From Virgifigura sp964551315 (GTDB taxonomy: Bacteria > Pseudomonadota > Alphaproteobacteria > Dongiales > Dongiaceae): a DNA stretch of 64,000 nt. The position numbers were made by a program, and so were the translations under genes. The notes under the pieces are model-generated. The model had not been told where the DNA came from and searched no databases. It saw nothing but the letters and a program-made list of their open reading frames with translations. The stretch lies in assembly GCA_964551315.1 (NCBI GenBank), contig CAZKCM010000012.1, forward strand, positions 1-64,000, read 5' to 3'. Positions 17,761 to 26,572 of the stretch are shown piece after piece. How positions within the stretch are numbered: position 1 is the first letter of the stretch; every line of letters begins with the position of its first letter.

Positions 17761-17781
17761 GATATCAGATAAATTGATATC
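17761..17781. promoter_or_regulatory. LysR-type operator candidate (GATATCA-N7-TGATATC)
   Basis: A perfect inverted repeat, GATATCA (17761-17767) and TGATATC (17775-17781), lies around an AT-rich 7-bp centre. It has the size of the T-N11-A LysR recognition site. It lies 90 bp upstream of the LysR ATG and 108 bp upstream of the divergent operon. A further half-site-like AATATCG occurs near 17807-17813. Confidence 0.6.
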
Positions 17782-17888
17782 GGGCCGCATAATTTTCGAT
17801 TTCACAATATCGTCTAGCTGCGCAAACAATAGCGTCGATCAGCGGGGCACGAAACGCCGCCGCTTCGGATCGAACAGGGAGGCATATA

Positions 17889-18959
17889 ATGAATCGGTTG
17901 CTAATGAGCGCCGCCGTGGTGGCGGTGGTTACCGGAGCTGCCGGCGCGGCCGTAGCGAAGGAGTGGTTTCCCTATCCCGTCGAGGTTTGGGATCCGCCGT
18001 TCAATATGGATAGCCCTCGCTCGAAGGTCGATTACGTGCCGCTCGAGAAGGCGTCGAAGCCCTGGGAGATCTGCGTCTCCTTCCCGCATATGAAGGATGC
18101 CTACTGGCTGGGTGTTGACTACGGCGTTGCGGAGGAGGCCAAGCGTCTCGGCGTCAAGATGCAGCTTGTCGAGGCGGGCGGGTATACCGAACTGCAGAAG
18201 CAGATCTCGCAGATCGAGGACTGCGTGGCGGCCGGCACCGATGCCGTAATCATCGGCGCCATCTCCTACGACGGCCTCAACAACCTGGTCGCCGAAATCC
18301 GCAAGAAAGGCATTCCGGTGATCGACGTGATCAATGGTGTCTCGTCGCCGGAGCTATCTGCCAAGTCGCTCGTGTCGTTCGGTGAGATGGGGGCCAAGGC
18401 CGGCGAGTTCCTGGCGAGCCTGCATCCGGCCGGTTCCGCGCCGGTGAAGGTCGGGTGGTTTCCCGGTCCGGCGGGTGCTGGTTGGGTGGAAGCCGGCAAC
18501 AAGGGTTTTCTTGAGGCGATCAAGGGCAGCGCCATCGAGGTCGTCGAGACCAAGTACGGCGATACCGGAAAGGAGGCCCAGTCGACGCTCATCGAGGATA
18601 CCCTCGAGGCGTACCCGGACCTCGACTACATCGTCGGAACGGCGGTGACCGCGGAGGCGGCCGTGCCGATCCTGCGCAATCGCGGCCTGCAGGACGAGAT
18701 CAAGGTCGTGTCCTACTACTACACGCCCGGCGTCCATCAGGGGATCCGGCGTGGCCAGATCCTCGCCGCTCCGACCGACTCGACGGTCATTCAGGGCCGT
18801 ATCGCCATGGATCAGGCGGTCCGCATCCTCGAGGGCAAGGACTATCTGAAGCATGTGGGGCCCGCCCTCTACGTGGTGACCCAGGAGACGATCAAGGACT
18901 TCGATTCGAGCTCTACCTTGGCACCGGACGGCTTCAGGCCGGTCTTCCGAGTCGAGTAG
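17889..18959 (+). CDS. TorT-like periplasmic binding protein of a sugar-type ABC importer
   Basis: 356 aa. It has a Sec signal peptide (cleavage near AVAKE) and a type I periplasmic-binding fold. EWFPYPVEVWDPPFNMDSPR and CVSFPHMKDAYWLGVDYGVA resemble the TMAO-sensing protein TorT. The genes following at once encode a double ATPase and a permease of the ribose/galactose class, so it should act as the importer's binding protein rather than as a TorS partner; no TorS/TorR is in the window. First gene of a nine-gene operon with PxpABC and biotin enzymes. The ligand is unknown, possibly a small amide, lactam or ureide (inference). Confidence 0.87.
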   Translation: MNRLLMSAAVVAVVTGAAGAAVAKEWFPYPVEVWDPPFNMDSPRSKVDYVPLEKASKPWEICVSFPHMKDAYWLGVDYGVAEEAKRLGVKMQLVEAGGYTELQKQISQIEDCVAAGTDAVIIGAISYDGLNNLVAEIRKKGIPVIDVINGVSSPELSAKSLVSFGEMGAKAGEFLASLHPAGSAPVKVGWFPGPAGAGWVEAGNKGFLEAIKGSAIEVVETKYGDTGKEAQSTLIEDTLEAYPDLDYIVGTAVTAEAAVPILRNRGLQDEIKVVSYYYTPGVHQGIRRGQILAAPTDSTVIQGRIAMDQAVRILEGKDYLKHVGPALYVVTQETIKDFDSSSTLAPDGFRPVFRVE

Positions 18960-18990
18960 CGAAGACAGGCGTCGCCGCCGAGACGCTGTC

Positions 18991-20535
18991 GTGACGAACG
19001 AACCTGCACTGGTGCGTGAGGGTCCCGCCCATGCCGGGACCCCCATTCTCCAGACCGTCGGGATACGGAAGCGGTATCCCGGCGTGCTGGCCCTCGACGC
19101 GGTCGATTTCGATCTGCGGCCCGGCGAGGTGCACATTCTCTTCGGCGAGAATGGAGCAGGGAAGTCGACCTTGATCTCGATTCTTGCCGGTGTTCAGCGC
19201 CCGACGGCGGGAGAGGTCCGCTATCGCGGCGAGCGCGTGGACCTGCAATCGGTCCACCATGCCCGCAGCCTCGGCATTTCCGCGGTGTTCCAGGAATTTT
19301 CGCTGGTCCCGCAGATGACCGTCGAGGAGAACCTGTTCCTCGGCGCCGAGATCACCCGTGGCGGCATTCTCGACAAGGGAAACCTGCATCGCCGTGCCCA
19401 GGACATCATCGCCCGGCTCGGTTTCCCGCTGCGACCGAATCAGCGGATCGAGCATCTCAGCCGGGCCGAGCAGCAGATGGTCGAGATCGCCAAGGCCTTC
19501 CGCTCGGATCTGTCGGTCCTCATCTTGGACGAACCGACGGCCTCGCTCACCGAGCGAGAGACCGAACGCCTGTTCGCGCTGATCGATCAGGTCAAGGCCC
19601 AGGGCGTCGGCGTGGTCTACATCACGCACCGCATGCAGGAGATCCGGCGCATCGGCGACCGCATCACCGTGCTCCGCGACGGCCGCTATGTGGCGACGCT
19701 CGATGCCCGGTCGGCCACGGAAGACGAGCTCGTGCGGCTGATGACCGGACGGGTCATCTCGGAGCTGTTCCCCAAGGTGAAGTTCGCCCCGGGCGAGGAG
19801 CGGTTGCGTATCGACCGGCTGACGACCGGCAGGCGTACGGTGGTTGATGCCTCGCTCTCGGTGCGCGCAGGCGAGATCGTCGGATTGGCGGGGCTGGTCG
19901 GCTCCGGAAAATCCGAGGTCATGCGCGCGGTCTTTGGTCTCGAGGCCGTGGCCTCTGGCCGTGTCTATCTGAAAGGCGAGGACGTCACCGGCGCGACGAC
20001 GCGCGCGCTGCTGCGTCGGGGGTTCTTCTATCTGCCGCCGGATCGTCGCGAAGAAGGGCTCGTCATGATGCGCAGCTGCCGCGAGAACATGTCGCTGCCG
20101 TCGCTGGACGTGCCGCCCTTTGGCCGCGGTCCGTTGCTCGACCGGGCCGGCGAGGCGCGTAAGGTCGCCGAACTCGGCGATCGGATGAACCTGCGACCGC
20201 GCCGCGTCGAGCGAGCGGTCGACCACTTTTCCGGCGGCAATCAGCAGAAGGTACTGCTGGCGAAATGCCTGACCCGCTCGGTCGATGTTTACGTCTTCGA
20301 CGAACCGACCGTCGGCGTGGACGTCGGCACCCGCGCCGCCATCTATGCGTTCATCCGCGATTTGTGCGAGGCCGGCGCCGCCGTCGTCCTCATCTCGTCC
20401 GACCTGCCGGAGATCATAAATCTCGCCTGCCGGGCCTACGTCTTCTACCGCGGCCGCGTTCAGGCCGAACTCGTGGGCCAGGAGATCACCGAGCAGAGCC
20501 TGCTGGCCCGTTTCTTCGAGAGGGAGGTGGCCTGA
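18991..20535 (+). CDS. Sugar-type ABC importer ATPase (RbsA/MglA-like, two NBDs)
   Basis: 514 aa with two nucleotide-binding domains. The first has Walker A GENGAGKSTL, LSRAEQQMVEIAKA in place of the strict LSGGQ, and Walker B LIILDEPTASLT. The second has the degenerate GLVGSGKSEVMRAV and the signature FSGGNQQKVLLAKCL. This asymmetry is normal for the RbsA family. The start is GTG 18991. Its stop overlaps the permease ATG. It energises uptake of the substrate bound by the TorT-like protein. Confidence 0.93.
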   Translation: MTNEPALVREGPAHAGTPILQTVGIRKRYPGVLALDAVDFDLRPGEVHILFGENGAGKSTLISILAGVQRPTAGEVRYRGERVDLQSVHHARSLGISAVFQEFSLVPQMTVEENLFLGAEITRGGILDKGNLHRRAQDIIARLGFPLRPNQRIEHLSRAEQQMVEIAKAFRSDLSVLILDEPTASLTERETERLFALIDQVKAQGVGVVYITHRMQEIRRIGDRITVLRDGRYVATLDARSATEDELVRLMTGRVISELFPKVKFAPGEERLRIDRLTTGRRTVVDASLSVRAGEIVGLAGLVGSGKSEVMRAVFGLEAVASGRVYLKGEDVTGATTRALLRRGFFYLPPDRREEGLVMMRSCRENMSLPSLDVPPFGRGPLLDRAGEARKVAELGDRMNLRPRRVERAVDHFSGGNQQKVLLAKCLTRSVDVYVFDEPTVGVDVGTRAAIYAFIRDLCEAGAAVVLISSDLPEIINLACRAYVFYRGRVQAELVGQEITEQSLLARFFEREVA

Positions 20536-21563
20536 TGGTCAGTCGAGACAGCGATATCGCCGCGCCGAAGCGCGACCTCGGCTATTGGATCAGGTTCTCC
20601 TTTGTCCGTCTCGGCATCCTCCCGATTCTTCTGATTGCCGCCGTCGTTATCTTCGCGCTGATGTCGGACAATTTTCTGACGGTGCGGAACCTGACGAACG
20701 TGGTTCGGCAATCGGTGTATTTGATGATCGTCTCGCTGGGCCAGATGTTCGCGCTTCTGACCGGCGGATTCGACCTGTCCGTCGGTACGATCCTGGCCAT
20801 CACCTCCGTCGTCGGCGCGTCCGCGATGGCGTCTGCCTACGCGATGATGCCGGATGCGGTGGGGCTTGCCATTCTGATCGGCGTCCTCGCCGGCATCGCC
20901 GCCGGCGTGGCGGTCGGCCTGTGCAACGGCATCGGGGTTGCCCTTCTCGGCGTCTCGCCTTTCATCATGACTCTTGGCATGTCCTCGGTCGGATTCGGCA
21001 TCGCGCTGTACCTGACCGGCGGCGTGCCGGTCTACGGCATGCCCGTCGAATTCGGAGAGATCTTCGGATTTGGAGAGCTGTTCGGCATTCCTGTGCCGGT
21101 CTATATCGCCGCGCTACTCGCGATCCTGACCTATCTCTTCGTCAATTGGACCCGGCAGGGGCGCTACTTCTACGCGGTCGGCGGCAACATAAAGGCAGCG
21201 CGCCTGTCGGGCATCAACACCCGGGTGACGCTTTTCGTCACCTACGTGCTCTGTGCCCTGCTCACCAGCATCGCCGGCATGCTGCTGACCGCCCGGCTCG
21301 ACACGGGCGAGGCGAACATCGGGGCCTCGATGCCGCTTGAATCCATCGCCGCCTGCGTGATCGCCGGCGTATCGCTGCGCGGCGGTGTCGGGCGTGTCGA
21401 GAACGTGGTGCTCGGCGCGCTGTTCATCGTGCTCGTTCAGAACGGGATGAATCTGGCGCGGATCGAATCCTATCTGCAGATCGTGGTGCTTGGCGGGCTC
21501 CTGATTCTGGCGGTGATCGCCGATCAGATCCGGCTTCGCTACATCGCCAGCGCGCGGGACTGA
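20535..21563 (+). CDS. Sugar-type ABC importer permease (RbsC-like)
   Basis: 342 aa and about ten predicted TM helices. SLGQMFALLTGGFDLSVGTI, FIMTLGMSSVGFGIALYLTG, YFYAVGGNIKAARLSGIN and IAACVIAGVSLRGGVGRVEN are the typical RbsC/BPL_dom_2 blocks. The ATG at 20535 overlaps the ATPase stop codon (TGATG); the open frame to the left is out-of-frame ATPase sequence. Confidence 0.93.
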   Translation: MVSRDSDIAAPKRDLGYWIRFSFVRLGILPILLIAAVVIFALMSDNFLTVRNLTNVVRQSVYLMIVSLGQMFALLTGGFDLSVGTILAITSVVGASAMASAYAMMPDAVGLAILIGVLAGIAAGVAVGLCNGIGVALLGVSPFIMTLGMSSVGFGIALYLTGGVPVYGMPVEFGEIFGFGELFGIPVPVYIAALLAILTYLFVNWTRQGRYFYAVGGNIKAARLSGINTRVTLFVTYVLCALLTSIAGMLLTARLDTGEANIGASMPLESIAACVIAGVSLRGGVGRVENVVLGALFIVLVQNGMNLARIESYLQIVVLGGLLILAVIADQIRLRYIASARD

Positions 21564-21631
21564 GGCGAGAGCATGGCACCGGTATGAAGGCCGTTGAACG
21601 CGCGGCGCGGCAAGAACGGAGTCGTTGAACC

Positions 21632-22357
21632 ATGACATTCATCAACTGCGACATGGGGGAAGGCTTCTCGCTCTATCGGATGGGCGACGACGCGGCGCTC
21701 ATGCCGCTCATATCGGTGGCGAACGTCGCCTGCGGCTTTCATGCCTCGGACTTCAACCATATGCGGGCGACGGTTCGCTTGGCCAAGAAGCACGGCGTCA
21801 AAGTCGGCGCGCATCCCTCGCTGCCGGATCTGCAGGGCTTCGGCCGACGGGAGATGCGGATACCGCGCGAGGAGCTCGCCAACTGCCTGATCTACCAGAT
21901 CGGCGCATTGTGCGGATTCCTCAAGGCCGAGCAGATGGAGCTGAACCACATCAAGCCGCATGGTGCACTTTACGGCATGGCCGCACGGATGGAGGAGGTG
22001 GCGCATGCGGTGTGCGATGCCGCCGACGTCTTTCAGGTGCCGCTTATGGGCATGCCCGGCACATGCCACGAGACCGTCTACACGGCGCGCGGCCATCGCT
22101 TCATCGCCGAGTTCTACGCCGATCTGTCCTACGCCGGCGACGGAAGCCTGATCATCACCCGCGAGCACGATCCGGTAGACCCGCAGGAGGCTGCCGAACG
22201 GTCGCTGCGCGCGATCCGCGAGGGGAAGACAAGGGCCGTCGATGGGACCGATCTGCGCGTTCGAGCCGACGCGATCTGCGTGCATTCCGATACGCCGAAC
22301 GCCGTGGCGGTCGCTCGCGCGGTGCACGACGCCGTGAAGCCATATCTGAACGCTTGA
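21632..22357 (+). CDS. pxpA: LamB/YcsF family protein, 5-oxoprolinase subunit A
   Basis: 241 aa. The N-terminus INCDMGEGFSLYRMGDDAAL and the block VACGFHASDFNHMRATVRLA are the family signatures (NCDxGE, ACGFHAGD), with GVKVGAHPSLPD and HIKPHGALYG also present. In E. coli and Bacillus, PxpA with PxpB and PxpC forms the prokaryotic ATP-dependent 5-oxoprolinase. Here the subunit order is interrupted by biotin carrier and biotin carboxylase genes, which classical pxpABC lacks. Some relatives may therefore act on other lactams or amides. Confidence 0.88.
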   Translation: MTFINCDMGEGFSLYRMGDDAALMPLISVANVACGFHASDFNHMRATVRLAKKHGVKVGAHPSLPDLQGFGRREMRIPREELANCLIYQIGALCGFLKAEQMELNHIKPHGALYGMAARMEEVAHAVCDAADVFQVPLMGMPGTCHETVYTARGHRFIAEFYADLSYAGDGSLIITREHDPVDPQEAAERSLRAIREGKTRAVDGTDLRVRADAICVHSDTPNAVAVARAVHDAVKPYLNA

Positions 22358-22417
22358 GTATCCGACAGGCCTTCGGGCCGTCTACGACGCAGGGGAACGA
22401 TCAGGAGACGACGACGC

Positions 22418-22660
22418 ATGGCCAACAAGCAGATTCTCTCGCCGCTTCCGGGAACCTTCTATCGCCGGCCGGCGCCGGACAAGCCGCCCTATAAGGAGCC
22501 CGGCGATCCGGTCGCCAAGGGCGAGGTCCTCGGTCTGGTCGAGGTCATGAAGAGCTTCTACGAGGTGAAATCCGACGTCGACGGCACGGTCGCACAGTTC
22601 CTGATCGAGAACGAGGCCGCCGTTCAGGCAGGCCAGCCGCTTGTCGAGATCGAGTCCTGA
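22418..22660 (+). CDS. Biotin carboxyl carrier protein (small, stand-alone)
   Basis: 80 aa, only the biotinyl domain: LSPLPGTFYRRP at the start, then GLVEVMKSFYEVKSDVDGTV with the biotinyl Lys45 in the E-x-M-K motif. Classical AccB has an additional long N-terminal half, which is missing here. It lies directly before a biotin carboxylase gene and within a PxpABC operon, so it probably carries CO2 to that complex rather than to fatty-acid synthesis. BioY at the operon end supports biotin demand. Confidence 0.9.
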   Translation: MANKQILSPLPGTFYRRPAPDKPPYKEPGDPVAKGEVLGLVEVMKSFYEVKSDVDGTVAQFLIENEAAVQAGQPLVEIES

Positions 22661-22674
22661 CGCCGCGCGGAGCC

Positions 22675-24039
22675 ATGGACATCCGGACCCTGTTTGTGGC
22701 CAACCGCGGCGAGATCGCGGTGCGCATCATTCGCGCGGCCCGTGAGCTCGGCATCGAGACCGTCCAGGCCTACAGCGCGGCTGACTCCGACTCGCTTGCC
22801 GTCAGCCTGGCGGACCGGGCGGTCGAAATCGGGCCGCCGCAGGCGGCCCGGTCCTACCTCAACATCGAGACCCTGGTAACGGCCGCGCGCGAGTCCGGGG
22901 CCGATGCCGTCCATCCGGGTTACGGTTTTCTCGCCGAGAACGCACGGTTCGCCGAGGCGGTTGAGGCGGCCGGTCTCGTCTTTGTCGGTCCGCGTGCCGA
23001 CACCATTCGGATCATGGGCGACAAGGTCGCGGCCCGGGCGGCCGCCGCCAAGGCGGGCGTGCCGACCGTGCCGGGCAGCGATGGGCGCGTCGAGGACCTG
23101 GATAGGGGGCGCACGATCGCGGCCGAGATCGGCTTCCCGGTCATGATCAAGGCCGCCGCCGGAGGCGGCGGGCGCGGCATCCGGATCGCCCATGATCCGC
23201 AGGAGTTCGATCACTTCTTTGCGCTGGCCCAGACGGAGGCGGAGTCGGCCTTCGGCGACGGCGGTCTGTATATCGAGAAGGTCATCGAGCGGGCCCGGCA
23301 TATCGAGGTTCAGGTTCTCGGTGACGGCACCGATGTGGTGCACTGCTTCGAGCGCGAATGCTCGCTTCAGCGCCGGAGGCAGAAGCTCTGGGAAGAGGCT
23401 CCGTCGGCGGCGCTCGACGCAGATACCCGGGCCCGGCTCTGCGACTCGGCGGTGGCGCTGGCGCGATCCGTGAACTATCGCGGCGCCGGTACGCTCGAGT
23501 ATCTCTACGACGATGCCAGCGGCGATTTCTTCTTCATCGAGATGAACACCCGCATCCAGGTCGAGCATCCGGTCACCGAATGGGTGACCGGCATCGATCT
23601 GGTGCGCGAGATGATCCGCGTTGCCGGCGGTGAGAAGCTGCGGCTGCGGCAGGAAGAGATCGGGATGCGCGGCCACGCAATCGAGGTGCGGATCAACGCG
23701 GAGGATCCGGCAAACGGCTTCTTTCCATGCCCCGGCCGGATCGAAGAGGTGCGCGTTCCCGGCGGGCCGGGCGTGCGTTTCGACACGCTCCTCTATCCCG
23801 GCTATGCGATCCCGCCGTTCTATGACTCGCTGCTGGGGAAGCTGATCGTCTGGGGCGAGGACCGCGGCCACGCCATCGACCGGCTCAGGCGCGCCCTGCG
23901 CGAACTCGAAATCTCCGGTGTGAAGACCACTGCGCCGCTCTATGCCGAACTTGCCGACGACAGCGATGTTCGCGTGGGCGCCGTTCACACCCGCTGGCTC
24001 GAGCGCTGGCTCGAACTGAATGGATCCCGACTGGCCTGA
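22675..24039 (+). CDS. Biotin carboxylase (AccC-like)
   Basis: 454 aa, the length of stand-alone AccC. N-terminal FVANRGEIAVRIIRAARELG, ATP-grasp Gly loop AAAGGGGRGIRIAHD, the carboxylation site VQVLGDGTDVVHCFERECSL, then RRRQKLWEEAPSA and FFIEMNTRIQVEHPVTEWVT are all present. It uses ATP and bicarbonate to carboxylate biotin on the carrier protein 15 bp upstream. No acetyl-CoA carboxyltransferase gene is near. The likely acceptor partners are PxpB/PxpC, whose homologues form the carboxyltransferase domain of urea carboxylase. Confidence 0.93.
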   Translation: MDIRTLFVANRGEIAVRIIRAARELGIETVQAYSAADSDSLAVSLADRAVEIGPPQAARSYLNIETLVTAARESGADAVHPGYGFLAENARFAEAVEAAGLVFVGPRADTIRIMGDKVAARAAAAKAGVPTVPGSDGRVEDLDRGRTIAAEIGFPVMIKAAAGGGGRGIRIAHDPQEFDHFFALAQTEAESAFGDGGLYIEKVIERARHIEVQVLGDGTDVVHCFERECSLQRRRQKLWEEAPSAALDADTRARLCDSAVALARSVNYRGAGTLEYLYDDASGDFFFIEMNTRIQVEHPVTEWVTGIDLVREMIRVAGGEKLRLRQEEIGMRGHAIEVRINAEDPANGFFPCPGRIEEVRVPGGPGVRFDTLLYPGYAIPPFYDSLLGKLIVWGEDRGHAIDRLRRALRELEISGVKTTAPLYAELADDSDVRVGAVHTRWLERWLELNGSRLA

Positions 24040-24056
24040 AGGGGGGCACGCGACCA

Positions 24057-24932
24057 ATGAAGACCAGATATTCCTTCGGCGGCGATGAGCATATCTTCGT
24101 CGAGGTGGACGAGGAGATGTCGCTCGAGGCGTTCTTCAAGAGCCTGTCGCTGACCAACGCGGTTCGCGACGCCGGCATCAAGGGGGTGACCGAGATCTGC
24201 CCGGCCAATGCGTCGCTCCAGGTCAAGTTCGACCCGGACGTCATCAGCCCCGACGACATGCTCGCCGAGCTCAAGCGGCTCGAAACTGCCGCCGACAAGG
24301 CCGAATCGCGGATCAGGACACGGATCATCGAGGTCCCGGTCTTCTACCGCGATCCGTGGACGACCGAGACGCTGATGCGGTTCCGCGAGCGCCATCAGGA
24401 CCCGAACTCGACCGATATCGAGTATGCGGCACGGATCAACGGCTACGCGTCGGTCGAGGATTTCATCGCGGCGCATTCCGGTTCGCCCTGGTTCGTCTCC
24501 ATGGTCGGGTTCGTCGCCGGCCTGCCGTTCCTCTATCAGATGGTCGACCGCAGCCGGCAGATCGAGGTGCCGAAATATCTCAGGCCGCGCACGGATACGC
24601 CGAAGCTGACCGTCGGAATCGGCGGCTGCTTCGGCTGCATCTATTCGGTGCGCGGGGCCGGCGGGTACCAGATGTTCGGCATCACGCCCATGCCGATCTA
24701 CGACCCGAAGCAGGAGATCAGCTATCTCAGGGATTTCATGGTCTTCTTCAGGCCGGGCGACATCGTGAAATGGAAACCGATCGACCGGGATGCCTACGAC
24801 GCGGCGGTTGCGGAGGTCGAGGCCAACCGTTTCATGCCGCGCGTCCGCGAGGTGACCTTCGATCTCGACGAATTCAACAAGGACATAGACGGCTACAACC
24901 GCAAGCTTGAGGAGGCCCTCTATGGGAATTAA
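24057..24932 (+). CDS. pxpB: PxpB/KipI-family (AHS1) subunit
   Basis: 291 aa, some 60-70 residues longer than typical PxpB. The KipI-type core is at the C-terminal side: SPWFVSMVGFVAGLPFLYQM (about 140-160), GIGGCFGCIYSVRGAGGYQM and FGITPMPIYDP. The first 90 residues resemble the usual KipI N-domain (SLEAFFKSLSLTNAVRDAGI, GVTEICPANASLQVKFDP). The family pairs with PxpC; in urea carboxylase the fused homologues make the carboxyltransferase domain. The canonical GFxPGFPYL motif is altered to GFVAGLPFL, which suggests a changed substrate pocket (inference). Confidence 0.87.
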   Translation: MKTRYSFGGDEHIFVEVDEEMSLEAFFKSLSLTNAVRDAGIKGVTEICPANASLQVKFDPDVISPDDMLAELKRLETAADKAESRIRTRIIEVPVFYRDPWTTETLMRFRERHQDPNSTDIEYAARINGYASVEDFIAAHSGSPWFVSMVGFVAGLPFLYQMVDRSRQIEVPKYLRPRTDTPKLTVGIGGCFGCIYSVRGAGGYQMFGITPMPIYDPKQEISYLRDFMVFFRPGDIVKWKPIDRDAYDAAVAEVEANRFMPRVREVTFDLDEFNKDIDGYNRKLEEALYGN

Positions 24933-25893
24933 GGTGATCGCCCCGGGGCTCGCCACCACGGTCCAGGATCTCGGCCGACCGGGCTACTATCATCTCGGCA
25001 TTCCGCTGTCCGGCGCCATGGACCGCTTCGCCTTGCGCGTCGCCAACATGCTGGTCGGCAACGACGAGGGCGCGGCGTGCCTGGAATGCGTCTTCATGGG
25101 GCCGGAACTCGAGTTTGCGCGCGACGCGACGGTCGCCGTGACGGGGGCCGAGATGACGCCCAAAGTCGATGGCGAACCGCGCGAGACCTGGACGTCCTTC
25201 ACGATCAAGGCCGGCCAAACGCTGTCCTTCGATTTCCTGAAGGCGGGTGCGCGTGCCTATCTCGCGGTCTCCGGCGGCATCGATGTGCCGGTTGTTCTTG
25301 GCAGCCGGTCCACCTACGCGCTGGGCGGGCTCGGGGGCCATGAGGGCCGGCCCTTGCAGGCCGGCGATGTGCTGCCGGTCGGGCGGGGGGGCGGCAGCAA
25401 AGAAGGCCGCACCGTGCCGTTGGCGTTACGGCGGATGCCCGGCAGCCCGGCGGAGTTGCGGGTGATCCCGGGCCTGTACTGGCACCGGATCACCGAGGCG
25501 TCGGGCCGCAACTTCTTCGCCGACAGCTGGAAGGTGGCGCCCGAGGCCGATCGCATCGGTTATCGGTTCCGCAGCGGACGGCCACTGGAGTTCGTGCCGC
25601 GTAAGCAGCCCTTCGGCGCCGGCTCCGATCCTTCCAACATCGTCGATGCGTGCTATCCCTACGGGTCCATCCAGGTGCCGGGGGGCACCGAGCCGATCGT
25701 GCTCCATCGGGACGCGGTGTCCGGTGGCGGCTACTTCATGCTTGGGACGGTGATCTCTGCGGATATGGATCTGATCGGCCAGATGCAGCCGCACACCGAG
25801 ACGCGGTTCGTCGAGGTCGATATGGCGGCGGCGCTGAAGGCCCGGAAGGAACGCAGAGCACTGCTCGACAAGGTTCGGGCGGCACTCGACTGA
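24922..25893 (+). CDS. pxpC: PxpC/KipA-family (AHS2) subunit
   Basis: 323 aa. The start VIAPGLATTVQDLGRPGYYH / LGIPLSGAMDRFALRVANML is the family signature, with FLKAGARAYLAVSGGIDVP, LGSRSTYALGGLGGHEGRPL and VIPGLYWHRITEAS further on. It starts at ATG 24922 within the end of pxpB (11-bp overlap, RBS GAGGAGG). With PxpB it forms the hetero-dimeric half of the 5-oxoprolinase or the carboxyltransferase of a urea-carboxylase-like enzyme. Confidence 0.9.
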   Translation: MGIKVIAPGLATTVQDLGRPGYYHLGIPLSGAMDRFALRVANMLVGNDEGAACLECVFMGPELEFARDATVAVTGAEMTPKVDGEPRETWTSFTIKAGQTLSFDFLKAGARAYLAVSGGIDVPVVLGSRSTYALGGLGGHEGRPLQAGDVLPVGRGGGSKEGRTVPLALRRMPGSPAELRVIPGLYWHRITEASGRNFFADSWKVAPEADRIGYRFRSGRPLEFVPRKQPFGAGSDPSNIVDACYPYGSIQVPGGTEPIVLHRDAVSGGGYFMLGTVISADMDLIGQMQPHTETRFVEVDMAAALKARKERRALLDKVRAALD

Positions 25894-25987
25894 AACGCCA
25901 ACGCCAAGAGGGCTTTGATCCGGCGGCACAGCCGGCGGATGCGCGCGCCGCGAGATGCTTGGACAATGGGAAGGGGAGATCCGTGAT

Positions 25988-26572
25988 ATGAGCGTTGTGG
26001 AGTCACGAATGCCGACACTGGCGGGAGCCTTGTGGCCGGCGGAAGGGGGCGCTGGCCTGATGCGCGGCATCGTGCTGGCGGCGATCGGCACGGCGCTGCT
26101 GACGTTGTCGGCCAAGGTGCAGGTGCCGTTCTGGCCGGTGCCGATGACCATGCAGACCTTCGTGGTCCTGGTGCTCGGCGCGGCCTATGGCCCGCGCTTG
26201 GCCGGGGCGACCGTCGGATTCTATCTGGCCCAGGGCGCCATCGGTCTGCCGGTCTTTGCCACGGGCGGTGGTCTTGCCTACATGGCCGGCCCGACCGGCG
26301 GCTATCTTGCTGGCTTTCTCGTGGCCGCGGTTGTGGCCGGCCTCCTCGCGGAGCGCGGCTTCGATCGGCGCTGGTCCACGGCACTCCTGACGTTCCTCAT
26401 CGCCGATGCGCTGCTGTTCACCCTTGGCGTCGGCTGGCTCGCCGGTCTGATCGGGGCCGCCGAGGCGGTTTCGGTCGGCCTGCTGCCGTTCCTCCCGGCC
26501 GAGGCCCTTAAGATCGCGCTGGCCATGGCCATCCTGCCGCTCACCTGGAAAGCGGTCGGTCGCGGTGCCTAG
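25988..26572 (+). CDS. bioY: Biotin transporter substrate-binding component BioY
   Basis: About 194 aa with six TM helices: ALLTLSAKVQVPFWPVPMTM is the BioY signature (A-x-x-x-VPFWPVPMTxQ), followed by YLAQGAIGLPVFATGGG and GPTGGYLAGFLVAAVVAG. This is the S-component of an ECF biotin importer; solitary BioY can work without dedicated EcfA/T. Its place at the end of an operon with biotin carboxylase and carrier genes ties biotin supply to that enzyme. ATG 25988 follows GGGGAGAT. Confidence 0.92.
   Translation: MSVVESRMPTLAGALWPAEGGAGLMRGIVLAAIGTALLTLSAKVQVPFWPVPMTMQTFVVLVLGAAYGPRLAGATVGFYLAQGAIGLPVFATGGGLAYMAGPTGGYLAGFLVAAVVAGLLAERGFDRRWSTALLTFLIADALLFTLGVGWLAGLIGAAEAVSVGLLPFLPAEALKIALAMAILPLTWKAVGRGA

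Noticed and set aside
17889..18959. TorT of a TMAO-sensing TorTSR system
   Set aside because: Sequence resembles TorT, but the gene is followed by an ABC ATPase and permease and no TorS/TorR or TorCAD gene is present, so an importer binding protein fits better.
22418..24039. accB-accC of fatty-acid synthesis
   Set aside because: The carrier is an 80-aa mini-BCCP, the genes sit inside a PxpABC/importer operon, and no accA/accD is near; a dedicated carboxylase is more likely.
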